A stretch of DNA of 64,000 bases. It comes from Mycolicibacterium litorale. GTDB taxonomy: Bacteria > Actinomycetota > Actinomycetes > Mycobacteriales > Mycobacteriaceae. Numbering within the stretch: position 1 is the first letter of the stretch; the number at the start of each line of letters is the position of its first letter. The notes beneath the pieces were generated by a model. That model had not been told where the DNA came from. It worked only from the letters and a program-made list of their open reading frames with translations, and searched no databases. The DNA lies in NCBI RefSeq assembly GCF_014218295.1, contig NZ_AP023287.1, positions 496,001-560,000 on the forward strand, in the 5' to 3' direction. Shown here piece after piece: positions 42,713-52,136 of this stretch. Made by a program: the position numbers and the translations under genes.

Positions 42713-43462
42713 GTGGACTTCCGGGCGGCGCTGCTCGAGCAGACCAACACCTTCGGCGACCTGATGGCGGCGGGCGACCCCGACACGCCCGTATCCACCT
42801 GCGGGGACTGGACACTCAAACAGTTGTTCCGCCACGTCGGCCGCGGCAACCGCTGGGCCGCCCAGATCGTGGCCGAGCGGCGCAGTGACCCGCTCGACCC
42901 GCGCGAGGTGCGCGGCGGCCGGCCCCCTGAGGATCCCGACGGCGCCCTCCAGTGGCTGCGCGAGGGCGCGCAGCAGCTCATCCACGCCGTCGACGGGGTG
43001 GGGCCGGGCACGAAGGTGTGGACGTTCCTCGGCCCGCGCGCCGCCGGCTGGTGGATCCGCCGCCGCGTGCACGAAGTCGCCGTCCACCGCGCCGACGCCG
43101 CACTGGCGCTCGGGGTGCCGTTCGAGCTGCCCCCTGAACTCGCCGCGGACGCGCTCAGCGAGTGGATCGAGTTGGCCGCCGTACAGGCTGGGCGCCACGG
43201 ACAGCCCATCGAACGGGGTCGCTCGCTTCACCTGCACGCCACCGACGAGAGCCTCGGCGGTGTCGGGGAATGGATGATCACCAGCACCGAAGAGGGCATC
43301 GACTGGTTCCACGAGCACGGCAAGGGCGACGTCGCCGTCCGCGGTCCCGTCACCGACCTGCTGCTGGCGGTGACGCGCCGCCGCACACTGGCCGACAGCG
43401 GGCTGGAGGCGTTCGGCAAGACCGACGTCTGGGACCGGTGGCTGGAGCGCACGCCGTTCTGA
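42713..43462 (+). CDS. DinB/maleylpyruvate-isomerase-fold protein (Rv0332-like)
   Basis: 249 aa, GTG 42713, 1 bp after the P450 stop. Four-helix DinB_2 N-terminal domain: the metal His residues are suggested by LFRHVGRGNRW and RRRVHEVAVHRADA, with an MDMPI C-terminal domain (from about 150; DLLLAVTRRR). Mycothiol-dependent maleylpyruvate isomerases share this fold, but the true reaction here is unknown. Confidence 0.82.
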   Translation: MDFRAALLEQTNTFGDLMAAGDPDTPVSTCGDWTLKQLFRHVGRGNRWAAQIVAERRSDPLDPREVRGGRPPEDPDGALQWLREGAQQLIHAVDGVGPGTKVWTFLGPRAAGWWIRRRVHEVAVHRADAALALGVPFELPPELAADALSEWIELAAVQAGRHGQPIERGRSLHLHATDESLGGVGEWMITSTEEGIDWFHEHGKGDVAVRGPVTDLLLAVTRRRTLADSGLEAFGKTDVWDRWLERTPF

Positions 43463-43481
43463 GTGGCGTACCTTCACGTTC

Positions 43482-43850
43482 ATGACCACATCGGAGAAGG
43501 CGACGGTGCTCGCCTGGCACGACGCGCTCAACGCCCGCGACATCGACACGCTGCTCGAACTGTCCACCGACGACATCGAGATCGGCGACGCCGGGGGCGC
43601 CGCCCAAGGTCATGCGGCACTGGCTGATTGGGCCCGGGCGCTCGACGTCAACGCCGAACCCGACCGGATCTACATCCGCGACGGCGTGGTGGTGGTCGAA
43701 GAGCGCATCACCTCGGTGACGGGGGAGACCGGCACGTCGGCGTCGGCGTTCCGCGTGGTCCACGACAAGGTGACCTCGGTCTTTCGGCACCCCGACCTGG
43801 CGTCTGCGCTGGCGGCCACCGAACTCACCGAAAGCGACCTGACCGGCTGA
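43482..43850 (+). CDS. SnoaL-like NTF2-fold protein (Rv0333-like)
   Basis: 122 aa. The NTF2 pattern is clear: a helix ([20 protein letters not shown]), the hallmark [21 protein letters not shown], and a closing strand pair ([14 protein letters not shown]...[16 protein letters not shown]). Possible small-molecule isomerase or binding protein. Its TGA overlaps the rmlA ATG (TGATG). Confidence 0.82.
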   Translation: MTTSEKATVLAWHDALNARDIDTLLELSTDDIEIGDAGGAAQGHAALADWARALDVNAEPDRIYIRDGVVVVEERITSVTGETGTSASAFRVVHDKVTSVFRHPDLASALAATELTESDLTG

Positions 43851-44713
43851 TGCGGGGGATCATCCTGGCGGGCGGGTCGGGCACCCGGCTGTACCCGATC
43901 ACGCTCGGAACCAGCAAGCAGCTGCTCCCCGTCTACGACAAACCGCTGATCTACTATCCGCTGTCGACCCTGATCATGGCCGGCATCCGAGACATCCAGG
44001 TCATCACCACCGCCGACGATGCACCGGCGTTCCACCGATTGCTCGGTGACGGAACGCAATTCGGCGTCAACCTCACCTACGCGGTCCAGGACCGGCCCGA
44101 CGGACTGGCGCAGGCGTTCGTGATCGGCGCCGACCACATCGGCACCGACTCCGTGGCATTGGTATTGGGGGACAACATCTTCTACGGACCCGGACTCGGC
44201 ACGGGCCTGCGCCGCTTCCACGACGTCTCGGGTGGGGCGATCTTCGCGTACTGGGTCGCCAACCCGTCGGCGTACGGGGTGGTCGAGTTCGGCGACGACG
44301 GCACCGCCCTGTCGCTGGAGGAGAAGCCGGCCACGCCGAAGTCGCACTACGCGGTGCCCGGCCTGTACTTCTACGACAACGACGTCATCGAGATCGCCCG
44401 GTCCCTGGAGAAGTCCGCCCGCGGCGAGTACGAGATCACCGAGATCAACCAGCACTACCTCGACCAGGGCCGGCTCACCGTGGAGGTCCTCGCCCGCGGG
44501 ACCGCCTGGCTTGACACCGGGACGTTCGACTCGCTGCTCGACGCCAGCGACTACGTGCGCACCATCGAACGCCGCCAGGGACTGAAGATCTCGGTGCCGG
44601 AGGAGGTGGCGTGGCGGGTCGGGTTCATCGACGACGACCAGTTGGCCGCGCGCGGACACCAGCTGCTCAAATCCGGTTACGGCGGTTATCTGCTCGAACT
44701 GCTCGAACGCTGA
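43850..44713 (+). CDS. rmlA: Glucose-1-phosphate thymidylyltransferase
   Basis: 287 aa, standard length. Makes dTDP-glucose from dTTP and glucose-1-phosphate, the first step to dTDP-rhamnose of the mycobacterial cell-wall linker. Visible: [11 protein letters not shown] and [10 protein letters not shown] (nucleotide and pyrophosphorylase signature), LGDNIFYG (metal Asp), EKPATPKS, and [12 protein letters not shown]...[11 protein letters not shown] 43850 is coupled to the upstream stop. Its stop directly abuts the convergent gene. Confidence 0.97.
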   Translation: MRGIILAGGSGTRLYPITLGTSKQLLPVYDKPLIYYPLSTLIMAGIRDIQVITTADDAPAFHRLLGDGTQFGVNLTYAVQDRPDGLAQAFVIGADHIGTDSVALVLGDNIFYGPGLGTGLRRFHDVSGGAIFAYWVANPSAYGVVEFGDDGTALSLEEKPATPKSHYAVPGLYFYDNDVIEIARSLEKSARGEYEITEINQHYLDQGRLTVEVLARGTAWLDTGTFDSLLDASDYVRTIERRQGLKISVPEEVAWRVGFIDDDQLAARGHQLLKSGYGGYLLELLER

Positions 44714-46816
44714 TCACGGCAGACCGGCCAGCACCTTGTCGAGGGTGACCGGAAGGTCGCGGACCCGCACCCCGGTGGCGTGGTACACGGCGTTGACCAC
44801 CGCGGCGGCCGATCCGACGATGCCGATCTCGCCGGCGCCGCGTGAACCCATCGGGTTGGTGTGTTCGTCGACCTCGTCGAGCCAGATCGCATCGATGTCC
44901 GGCACGTCGGCGTGCGCGCTGATGTGATAGGTCGCGAAATCCTGGGTGACGACGTGCCCGAACCGCGGATCGCGCACGCTCTCCTCGTGCAGCGCCATCG
45001 ACAGGCCCATCGTCATCCCGCCGATGAGCTGGGATCGCAGCGTGCGCGCGTTGATCGCCCGGCCGATCGAGAACACGCCCAGCATCCTCGGTACGCGGAT
45101 CTCGCCGGTGTCCCGGTTGACCCTGGCCTCGACGAAGTGCGCGCCGAACGACTGCATCGTGAACTTCTCGGCGTCGGGGTTCTCCGGTGCCTCGGCCACC
45201 GTGGTGGCGCCGACGGCCGGCGGGTCGCCGTGGTCGCGGCGGAACTGCCGCGCGGCCGCCACGATCGCCCGTCCCCACGAGTTGATGCCCGACGAGCCGC
45301 CCGCCACCGACGCATCCGGCAGTGCGCTGTCGCCGATCTGCAACTCGACGGCCGCGACGTCACAGCCCAGCGCGTCGGCGGCGATCTGCGTCAGCGTCGT
45401 CCATGTCCCGGTGCCGATGTCGGCGGCGCCGATCTGCACCAGGTAGCGGCCCTCCGCGGCGTAGGTGATGCGGGCGGTGTTGCCCGGCATCTGCATGGCG
45501 GGGTAGGTCGCCGACGCGACCCCCAAACCGACGCACCAGTCGCCCGAAAGGTGTTGCGCTGGACGGGGATCACGTGATTCCCAGCCGAACCGTTCGGCGC
45601 CGAGCCGCAGGCATTCGACGAGGTGGCGGCCCGACCACGGATTGCCGGTCTCGGGGTCGACCTCGGGGTCGTTGCGCACCCGCAACTCGATCGGATCGAC
45701 GCCGCAGGCCACCGCCAGTTCGTCCATCGCGACCTCGGCGGCGAACGTGCCGGGGCATTCACCCGGGGCGCGGAACCAGAACGGCACCGGCACGTCGAGC
45801 GCGGCGAGTTTGTGCGCGGTGCGCCGGTTCGGCGCCGCGTACATCTTGCGTGACGTGACCGCCGTCTGTTCCGCGAATTCGGTGACGGTGGCGGTCTGTT
45901 CGACGACCTCGTGTGCGAGTGCGGTCAGCGTGCCGTCCCGCTGCGCGCCCAGGCGGATCCGCTGGATCGTGGGCGTGCGGTAGCCGACGAGCGAGAACAT
46001 CTGCTGGCGGGTCAGCGCGAGCTTCACCGGTCGCCCACCGCTGCGCTGCGCGGCCAGCAACGCCAGCACGTTGTGGGCGTGCGGACGGCCCTTCGAACCG
46101 AATCCGCCGCCGACGTGCGGGGCGATCACACGGACCTGATCCGGTTCGAGCCCGAAGACCGGTGCCAACGCCTTGCGCACCGCGTGCACACCCTGGGTGG
46201 AGTCGTACAGCGTGACCGAGGTCCGCTCGTTTCGCGTCGTCCACATCGCGATGCAGGCGTGGGGTTCCATCGGGTTGTTGTGCTCGATCGGGGTCGAATA
46301 GGTCTGGTCGACGGTGACCTCCGCCGACGCCAGCGCCGCATCCACGTCGCCTTCGTCGGTGTCCGACGGATACGACGGGTTGACCTGCTCGGGGGTGTAG
46401 AGGCCCGGATGGTCGACGGTCAGCTCCACGTCGTGTGATTCCTCGGTGTACATCACGTGCACGAGACCCGCGGCGTGGCGGGCGATCTCGGCCGTCTCGG
46501 CGACGACGCCGCCGATGATCTGACCGCGGAAGTAAATCCGGTCGTCTTGCAGGATCGACAGTTCACCGTCGGAGGTGTCGGCCAGTTTCGGGGCGTCGAA
46601 CACGGTCAGCACGTCGAGTACACCGTCGACGGCGCGGGCGGGGCTGACGTCGATCGCCGCGACCTGGCCGCGTGCGATGGTCGACTGGATCGGGTGCAGG
46701 TACGCCGGACCGTCGACGAGGTGCTCGAACGCATACGGCGCCGCGCCGGTGACCTTCGCGCGCCCGTCCAGACGCGCCACCGGTGCGCCGATCGTCTTCG
46801 GTTCCAACAGTGTCAT
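44714..46816 (-). CDS. Molybdopterin-binding large subunit of a PaoABC-type aldehyde oxidoreductase
   Basis: 700 aa from ATG 46816 (ATGA overlap with the upstream gene). Xanthine-oxidase family Moco subunit: GRAKVTGAAPYAFE at the start, IEHNNPMEPHA, PHVGGGFGSKG, RAPGECPGTFA and the C-terminal catalytic Glu in GSRGAGEIGIVG. Oxidises aldehydes or N-heterocycles by hydroxylation at molybdenum. The match to PaoC/YagR comes mainly from the PaoB-like partner. No Tat signal in the small subunit, so cytoplasmic. No XdhC-type insertion chaperone gene beside it. Confidence 0.9.
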   Translation of the reverse strand: MTLLEPKTIGAPVARLDGRAKVTGAAPYAFEHLVDGPAYLHPIQSTIARGQVAAIDVSPARAVDGVLDVLTVFDAPKLADTSDGELSILQDDRIYFRGQIIGGVVAETAEIARHAAGLVHVMYTEESHDVELTVDHPGLYTPEQVNPSYPSDTDEGDVDAALASAEVTVDQTYSTPIEHNNPMEPHACIAMWTTRNERTSVTLYDSTQGVHAVRKALAPVFGLEPDQVRVIAPHVGGGFGSKGRPHAHNVLALLAAQRSGGRPVKLALTRQQMFSLVGYRTPTIQRIRLGAQRDGTLTALAHEVVEQTATVTEFAEQTAVTSRKMYAAPNRRTAHKLAALDVPVPFWFRAPGECPGTFAAEVAMDELAVACGVDPIELRVRNDPEVDPETGNPWSGRHLVECLRLGAERFGWESRDPRPAQHLSGDWCVGLGVASATYPAMQMPGNTARITYAAEGRYLVQIGAADIGTGTWTTLTQIAADALGCDVAAVELQIGDSALPDASVAGGSSGINSWGRAIVAAARQFRRDHGDPPAVGATTVAEAPENPDAEKFTMQSFGAHFVEARVNRDTGEIRVPRMLGVFSIGRAINARTLRSQLIGGMTMGLSMALHEESVRDPRFGHVVTQDFATYHISAHADVPDIDAIWLDEVDEHTNPMGSRGAGEIGIVGSAAAVVNAVYHATGVRVRDLPVTLDKVLAGLP

Positions 46817-47805
46817 CGCTGTGCCCGTCCGGTCAGTGTGCGCAGGTGTGCGGTCAGCGTGCGGCGAGTGAGCGCGACCTTGAACTCGTTGCCCGGGTGT
46901 GGATCGGCGTCCGACAACTCGGCGTCGGCCGCGGCCGCGAACGTGTCGTCGACCGCCGGTGCCCCGGTGAGGGCGTCCTCGGCTCTGCGGGCGCGCCACG
47001 GTTTGTGGGCGATGCCGCCCAAAGCGATGCGGGCCGAACCGATCCGGTCACCGTCGAGCGTGATCTCCGCGGCGACCGACACCAGAGCGAACGCGAACGA
47101 CGCGCGGTCGCGGACTTTGCGGTAGTCGGAGACGGCACTTATCGGCGGTGCGGGCAGTTCGACCGCGGTGATCAGCTCGCCGTGGCGCAGCACGGTGTCA
47201 CGGTGTGGTTCGTCGCCGGGCAGGCGGTAGAAGTCGTCGATCGGGATGCGGCGCTCACCGTCGGCGCCCTCGATCACCACGACGGCGTCGAGCGCGCTCA
47301 TCGCGACCGCCATGTCCGACGGGTGCACCGCGATGCACTGCGGTGACGCGCCGAGGATTGCGTGGTAGCGCACGTAGCCGCCGATCGCCGAGCAGCCGCT
47401 GCCCGGTTCGCGTTTGTTGCACGGTGTGGTGACATCCTGGAAGTACACACAACGCGTGCGCTGCAACAGGTTTCCGGCGGTGGTTGCCGCGTTGCGCAGC
47501 TGACCGGATGCCGCCGACAGCATCGCCCGGGAGAGTGCGGGATAGCGGGCGCGGATCAGCGGATGCGCGGCGAGGTCGCTGTTGCGGACGGTGGCGCCGA
47601 TGCGCACCCCGCCGCCGTCGGTGGTGGTCACCTCGTCGAGGGGCAGGCGGCTGACGTCGACGAGCAGGTCTGGGGTCGCGACGCCCAGCTTCATGTGGTC
47701 GACGAGGTTGGTGCCGCCGGCGAGATACGCCGCGCCCGGATGAGCGGTCAGCGTCGCGACGGCGTCGGCGGGGCTCTCGGCGAGGTGGTAGTCGAAGGCC
47801 CTCAC
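46813..47805 (-). CDS. FAD subunit with extra Fe-S cysteines (PaoB/YagS-like)
   Basis: 330 aa from GTG 47805 (GTGA overlap). FAD-binding AGGTNLVDHMK and the CO-dehydrogenase-flavoprotein C-terminal domain. Between residues about 115 and 165 it has RTRCVYFQ, TTPCNKREPGSGC and SPQCIAVHPSD: four cysteines as in E. coli PaoB, where they hold an additional [4Fe-4S] cluster. Passes electrons from the 2Fe-2S subunit to FAD. Middle gene of a three-gene operon. Confidence 0.9.
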   Translation of the reverse strand: MRAFDYHLAESPADAVATLTAHPGAAYLAGGTNLVDHMKLGVATPDLLVDVSRLPLDEVTTTDGGGVRIGATVRNSDLAAHPLIRARYPALSRAMLSAASGQLRNAATTAGNLLQRTRCVYFQDVTTPCNKREPGSGCSAIGGYVRYHAILGASPQCIAVHPSDMAVAMSALDAVVVIEGADGERRIPIDDFYRLPGDEPHRDTVLRHGELITAVELPAPPISAVSDYRKVRDRASFAFALVSVAAEITLDGDRIGSARIALGGIAHKPWRARRAEDALTGAPAVDDTFAAAADAELSDADPHPGNEFKVALTRRTLTAHLRTLTGRAQR

Positions 47806-48323
47806 TGAACCGAGGCCCGTTCGATCGCGGCGACGATGTTCGGATACGCCGCGCAGCGGCACAGGTTGCCGCTCATCCGTTCCCGGATCTCGTCCTCGGT
47901 GAGCTCCGGCGGTGCCTCGAGGTCGTCGGCGATGACGCTCGGTGCGCCGGCTTTGACTTCGTCGAGCATCCCGACGGCAGAGCAGATCTGGCCCGGCGTG
48001 CAGTAGCCGCACTGGAAGCCGTCCTCGTCGTGGAACGCCTGCGCGACGGGATGGAGATCGGCGCCGTCGCCGAGTCCGGCGGCGGTGGTGATACGCGCCC
48101 CGTCGGCGGCGACGGCGAAGGTCAGGCACGTCGTCACGCGGCGGCCGTCGCGCAGCACGGTGCACGAACCGCACTGGCCGTGGTCGCACCCCTTCTTGGG
48201 GGCGGTCACCCCGAGGTGTTCGCGCAGCGCGTCGAGCAGGGTGACGCGGTTGTCGAGGAGCAGTGTGCGTTGTTCGCCGTCGACCTCGAGGGTCACCTCA
48301 TGATGACCGGTGGGCTGGGTCAT
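47802..48323 (-). CDS. 2Fe-2S small subunit of the aldehyde oxidoreductase
   Basis: 173 aa. Plant-type ferredoxin cluster GCDHGQCGSC plus a later Cys (TTCLTF), then a helical cluster with CGYCTPGQ and NLCRCAAYP. Carries electrons between molybdenum and FAD. No Tat signal before the first domain (MTQPTGHHEVTLEVDGE), unlike PaoA. First gene of the operon; its 5' end overlaps the end of the YibE/F gene by 26 bp on the same strand. Confidence 0.93.
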   Translation of the reverse strand: MTQPTGHHEVTLEVDGEQRTLLLDNRVTLLDALREHLGVTAPKKGCDHGQCGSCTVLRDGRRVTTCLTFAVAADGARITTAAGLGDGADLHPVAQAFHDEDGFQCGYCTPGQICSAVGMLDEVKAGAPSVIADDLEAPPELTEDEIRERMSGNLCRCAAYPNIVAAIERASVQ

Positions 48324-49575
48324 GGCGCGGGGATACCCCGGCCCCTGATCGCGAAACGTGGGGCGTCGCCAGCACGGCCGCGATCCCGGTGGTCAGCGGT
48401 ACCGACAGCGCCAGCGCGATTCCGCCGACCGCCGACCTGGCGATCTCGATGGCGACGCTCTCGCTGGTCAGCACGTCGGCCAGCGAGCGGTTGGCGACGC
48501 TGAACAGCAGCAGAAGCGGCAACGCGCTACCGGCGTAGGCGAGGACCAGGGTGTACACGGTGCTCGCGATGTGGTCACGTCCCACCCGCATTGCGCCCAC
48601 GAACACCGCCCGCCGCGAAGTTCCCTGCAGCCCGGCGAGTTCGAACGCGGTCGACGCCTGGGTCACGGTCACGTCGTTGAGCACACCGAGCGAGCCGATG
48701 ATGAACCCGGCCAGCAGCAGACCGGTGATCGACACGTTGCCCAGATACGCGGCGACCTCGTTGTTCTGGTCCTCCGACAGGCCGGTCAGGTGCGTGAGTT
48801 CGGTAGCGCCCCAGGACAATACGGCGGCGAGTAGCAGTGAAGTGAGGGTGCCGAGCAGGGCCGCGCTGGTGCGCAGGCTGACGCCGTGCGCCAGGTAGAT
48901 GACCGCGTAGAGGATCACCGCCGACGCCACCAGCGCGACGGGAACGGCGGCCGCGCCGTCGCGCAAAGCGGGCAGCAGGAAGACGACGAGCACCGCGAAC
49001 GCCACCACGATGCCGATCAGCGCGCGCAGTCCGCGCCAGCGCGCCACGGCCACCACCACGACGGCGAAGGCGGCGGCCAGCACCGCCAGCGGCCACCCGC
49101 GCGCGTAGTCGTAGAACGTATAGCTGGTGGCGCCGCCTTGATCGACCTGGCGGCTGAGCCGGATGTCGTCACCGGCGACCAGTTGCGGCTGGCCCGGCCC
49201 GCCGCTGAACTCGAGCAGCGTGTTGGCGCCCTGGTTGGGTCCTGATGTGATGGCGACGAGCACCTGCACGCACTGCGACCCGTCGCCCGGTGTCGGTGCC
49301 GGAGCGGAGGTGAGCACCTGGCCCGCCGACGGACTGCCGCAGGGGGCCAGGCTGGTGGAGCGCACCTGCCCGGCCTCTGTGGTCACCGCACCGCCCTCGG
49401 CGTTCTGGAAGGGCAGCGGGATGTCGGCCTTCTGCTGGCTCGGCCACAGCAGCACCGCACCGATCGACACCGCGACGCCGATCAGGACCAGCAGACCGAC
49501 CACGATCTTGGCGGCCAGCGGACCGAGCGGCGACGGACCGCTGAGCGAGTGCGAGTGGGAGTGCGAGTGCGTCAC
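48298..49575 (-). CDS. YibE/F family multi-helix membrane protein
   Basis: 425 aa, GTG 49575. One N-terminal helix after an unusual His-Ser repeat (THSHSHSHSLSG), an exported domain of about 100 residues with two cysteines (APCGSPS, SQCVQV), then 7-8 helices (YDYARGWPLAVLAA onward, IGSLGVLNDVTVTQA) typical of YibE/F. Function unknown in general; the His-rich N-terminus could bind metal. It precedes and slightly overlaps the molybdenum oxidoreductase operon. Confidence 0.85.
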   Translation of the reverse strand: MTHSHSHSHSLSGPSPLGPLAAKIVVGLLVLIGVAVSIGAVLLWPSQQKADIPLPFQNAEGGAVTTEAGQVRSTSLAPCGSPSAGQVLTSAPAPTPGDGSQCVQVLVAITSGPNQGANTLLEFSGGPGQPQLVAGDDIRLSRQVDQGGATSYTFYDYARGWPLAVLAAAFAVVVVAVARWRGLRALIGIVVAFAVLVVFLLPALRDGAAAVPVALVASAVILYAVIYLAHGVSLRTSAALLGTLTSLLLAAVLSWGATELTHLTGLSEDQNNEVAAYLGNVSITGLLLAGFIIGSLGVLNDVTVTQASTAFELAGLQGTSRRAVFVGAMRVGRDHIASTVYTLVLAYAGSALPLLLLFSVANRSLADVLTSESVAIEIARSAVGGIALALSVPLTTGIAAVLATPHVSRSGAGVSPRHDPAHRSS

Positions 49576-49618
49576 CCGGCCAGGGTAGAGAACCTCGGCC
49601 TGGGCGCCCCCACGTCTC

Positions 49619-50056
49619 TCAGGGGTGGTCGCTCTTGAAGAACATCTCGAATTGGATGCCGTCGGGGTCCTTGAAGGTCAGTACCGCGCCATACTCGCGC
49701 TCGGCGATCGAGGAATGCCGTACGCCCAGTCGCTCGAAGCGCTCCAGCCACGCGTCGAGGTCCGCACGCGAGTCGATCTTGAACCCCATGTGGTCGAATC
49801 CCGTGCGCCGGGGATCGAAGGTCTCGCCGCGGTTCGCGTCGTGCTGCTGGAACTCCAGTATGGTCCGCGACGCCGGATGCAGGAGCAGGATGCCCCGCCA
49901 TCCGTCGCCGGCGACGCGGTCGATCTCGGTGAGGTTCAGCACTTCGGCCCACCAGCGTGCGCTGGCCTCCGCGTCGCGTACCGAGAACGAGGTATGCGAC
50001 ACGCTGCTGAAGGTCGGTGCGTCGTCGACGGCCGGGGTGGTGGACGAGTTTGACAT
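49619..50056 (-). CDS. Glyoxalase/VOC-family protein
   Basis: 145 aa. Vicinal-oxygen-chelate fold: VSHTSFSVRDAEASARWWAEVL at the start, RTILEFQQHDA, FDHMGFKIDS, and KDPDGIQFEMF at the end. The expected metal positions are His of SHTSF, Glu of LEF, His of DHMGF and Glu of FEMF. Could be a dioxygenase, isomerase or antibiotic-binding protein. Divergent from a PadR regulator, whose palindrome lies between them, so it is probably that regulator's target. Confidence 0.85.
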   Translation of the reverse strand: MSNSSTTPAVDDAPTFSSVSHTSFSVRDAEASARWWAEVLNLTEIDRVAGDGWRGILLLHPASRTILEFQQHDANRGETFDPRRTGFDHMGFKIDSRADLDAWLERFERLGVRHSSIAEREYGAVLTFKDPDGIQFEMFFKSDHP

Positions 50057-50091
50057 GACATCGCCTCTCTAGGTCTCACTCAGATGTCACA

Positions 50092-50110
50092 ATACTCCTA
50101 CCCGGAGTAT
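50092..50110. promoter_or_regulatory. PadR-type operator palindrome
   Basis: ATACTCC-TACCC-GGAGTAT, perfect 7-bp arms, between the divergent VOC and padR genes. It would be coding if padR started at 50084, which argues for the later ATG at 50120. Confidence 0.65.
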
Positions 50111-50119
50111 CGTGAGTCG

Positions 50120-50746
50120 ATGCCTTTCAGGGAACTGACACCAACCTCCCATGCCATCCTCGGGCTGCTCTCCATCCGTCCGTTCACGACATACGAACTG
50201 GCACAGCAGATGGACCGTACTGTGAGCTGGTTCTGGCCACGGGCGGCCAGTGTCATCTACGAGGAGCCGAAGAGATTGGCTTCCGCGGGTCTGGTCACGG
50301 CGCAAGTCGCTTACACCGGAAAGCGGCGGAGCACCGTCTACGAGATCACGGGTCCAGGACGCGCGGCACTTCATGACTGGCTGGACGCGGCGCCCGCCCC
50401 GATGCGAATGGAGTTCGAAGCCATGCTGAAGGTCGCGTTCGCCGACGCGGGTGACCTTGACCAACTACGAACGGCCGTGCGGGAGATTCGGGCGGACGCC
50501 GAGGCTCGCCTCACTGAAATCCACAGTCGGTCAACCGAATACGCGACGACGGGAGGGCCGTTTCCAGGGCGTCTGCCCGTCATCGCGATCACCGGCAAAT
50601 TGCTCATGGCTCAATACGAGGCCATTGTCCAGTGGGCACGGTGGGCCGAGGACGCCATCGGCGGATGGACCGGTGTCACGACGAGCACCGGTGCCTCCGT
50701 GCCGGCCTACGCCTTCACTTCCGGATGGCCGAATGGTGAGGAGTAG
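50120..50746 (+). CDS. PadR-family transcriptional regulator
   Basis: 208 aa from ATG 50120 (MPFRELTPTSHAILGLLSI). Winged helix with SIRPFTTYELAQQMDRTVSWFWPRAASVIYEEPKRLASAGLV; C-terminal dimerising helices from about 100 (Vir_C type). An in-frame ATG at 50084 would add twelve residues encoded by the palindrome itself. Likely represses itself and the divergent VOC gene. Ends 27 bp from the convergent aminotransferase. Confidence 0.87.
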   Translation: MPFRELTPTSHAILGLLSIRPFTTYELAQQMDRTVSWFWPRAASVIYEEPKRLASAGLVTAQVAYTGKRRSTVYEITGPGRAALHDWLDAAPAPMRMEFEAMLKVAFADAGDLDQLRTAVREIRADAEARLTEIHSRSTEYATTGGPFPGRLPVIAITGKLLMAQYEAIVQWARWAEDAIGGWTGVTTSTGASVPAYAFTSGWPNGEE

Positions 50747-50773
50747 CAGAGGCTTCGCTGAACCGCCAGCTCA

Positions 50774-52054
50774 CTACTGCCGGTAGCCGACCAGGAAGTT
50801 ACCGAGACGTTCGATCGCCGCCGACAGGTCGCGCGCCCACGGCAGCGTCACGATGCGTAGGTGATCCGGTGTCGGCCAATTGAATCCGGTGCCCTGGACG
50901 ACCAGGATCTTCTCCTGCAGCAGCAGGTCGAGTACCAGCTGCTCGTCGTCGTGGATGTCGTACACCTCGGGATCCAGCCGCGGGAACGCGTACAGCGCGC
51001 CCTGCGGTTTCACGCAGGACACGCCGGGGATCTCGTTGAGCTTCTCCCACGCCACGTCACGCTGCTCGAGCAGCCTGCCGCCGGGCAACACCAGATCGTC
51101 GATGCTCTGGTGCCCGCCGAGCGCCACCTGAATCGCATGCTGCGCAGGAACATTCGGGCACAACCGCATGTTGGCCAGCAGGCTGATGCCCTCGATGAAA
51201 CTGCTCGCGTGTTCCTTCGGGCCGGTGATCACCAGCCAGCCCGACCGGTATCCGGCGACCCGGTAGGCCTTGGACAGCCCGTTGAAGGTCAGCGTCAACA
51301 CGTCGGGTGCGACCGACGCGAGCGAGATGTGCTTGGCGTCGTCGTAGAGGATCTTGTCGTAGATCTCGTCGGCCAGCAGCAGCAGTTGGTGCTTACGCGC
51401 GAGATCGGCGATTCGTTCGAGCGTTTCGCGGCTGTACACCGCGCCGGTCGGATTGTTCGGGTTGATCACCACGATCGCCTTGGTGCGGTCGGTGATCTTC
51501 GACTCGAGGTCGGCGACGTCGGGATTCCAACCCTGCGTCTCGTCGCACAGGTAGTGAACCGGGGTGCCGCCGGCGAGCGAGGTGCACGCCGTCCACAGCG
51601 GATAGTCCGGTGCGGGGATCAGCACCTGATCGCCGTTGTCGAGCAGCGCCTGCAGCACCATCTGGATCAGTTCGGAGGCGCCGTTGCCGAGGAACACGTC
51701 GTCGATGTCGAAGCGCGGGAACCCGTCGACGAGTTCGTAGCGCGTGAACACCGCCCGGCGGGCGCTCACGATGCCCTTGGAATCGGAGTAGCCCTGCGCG
51801 GTGGGCAGCGCCGCGATGATGTCGCGCATGATCACATCGGGCGCCTCGAATCCGAACGGCGCCGGGTTGCCGATGTTGAGCTTGAGGATGCGGTGCCCCT
51901 CAGCCTCCAGTCGGGAGGCGTGTTCGTGTACCGGACCACGGATCTCGTAGAGGACGTCCTGCAGTTTCGAGGACTGCGTGAACGTACGGGGCCGCTGCTG
52001 GTGGCCGGCGGCGTGCCACGTCGCGGGCGTCTGAGGCATGGTCACGTCATCCAT
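50774..52054 (-). CDS. aspC: Class I/II aminotransferase (AspC/AlaA-like)
   Basis: PLP enzyme of about 426 aa. PLP Lys in FNGLSKAYRVAGYRSGW, the NPNNPTG loop, APDYPLW for the ring-stacking region, and LPWARD near the end. Length and sequence resemble the alanine/aspartate transaminase that precedes the Rv0338c gene in M. tuberculosis (Rv0337c). Start is uncertain among 52072 (TTG), 52054 (ATG) and 52039 (ATG). Followed on the same strand direction by nothing; upstream lies etfD, 82 bp away. Confidence 0.9.
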   Translation of the reverse strand: MDDVTMPQTPATWHAAGHQQRPRTFTQSSKLQDVLYEIRGPVHEHASRLEAEGHRILKLNIGNPAPFGFEAPDVIMRDIIAALPTAQGYSDSKGIVSARRAVFTRYELVDGFPRFDIDDVFLGNGASELIQMVLQALLDNGDQVLIPAPDYPLWTACTSLAGGTPVHYLCDETQGWNPDVADLESKITDRTKAIVVINPNNPTGAVYSRETLERIADLARKHQLLLLADEIYDKILYDDAKHISLASVAPDVLTLTFNGLSKAYRVAGYRSGWLVITGPKEHASSFIEGISLLANMRLCPNVPAQHAIQVALGGHQSIDDLVLPGGRLLEQRDVAWEKLNEIPGVSCVKPQGALYAFPRLDPEVYDIHDDEQLVLDLLLQEKILVVQGTGFNWPTPDHLRIVTLPWARDLSAAIERLGNFLVGYRQ

Positions 52055-52136
52055 GGTGGCATCGCCGTCCAATCATTTTGACTTTCGCTCGCGCGAGCTC
52101 CGCCGGACTGAGTCCGCGGCGGCCCGGCCGTCCGGG

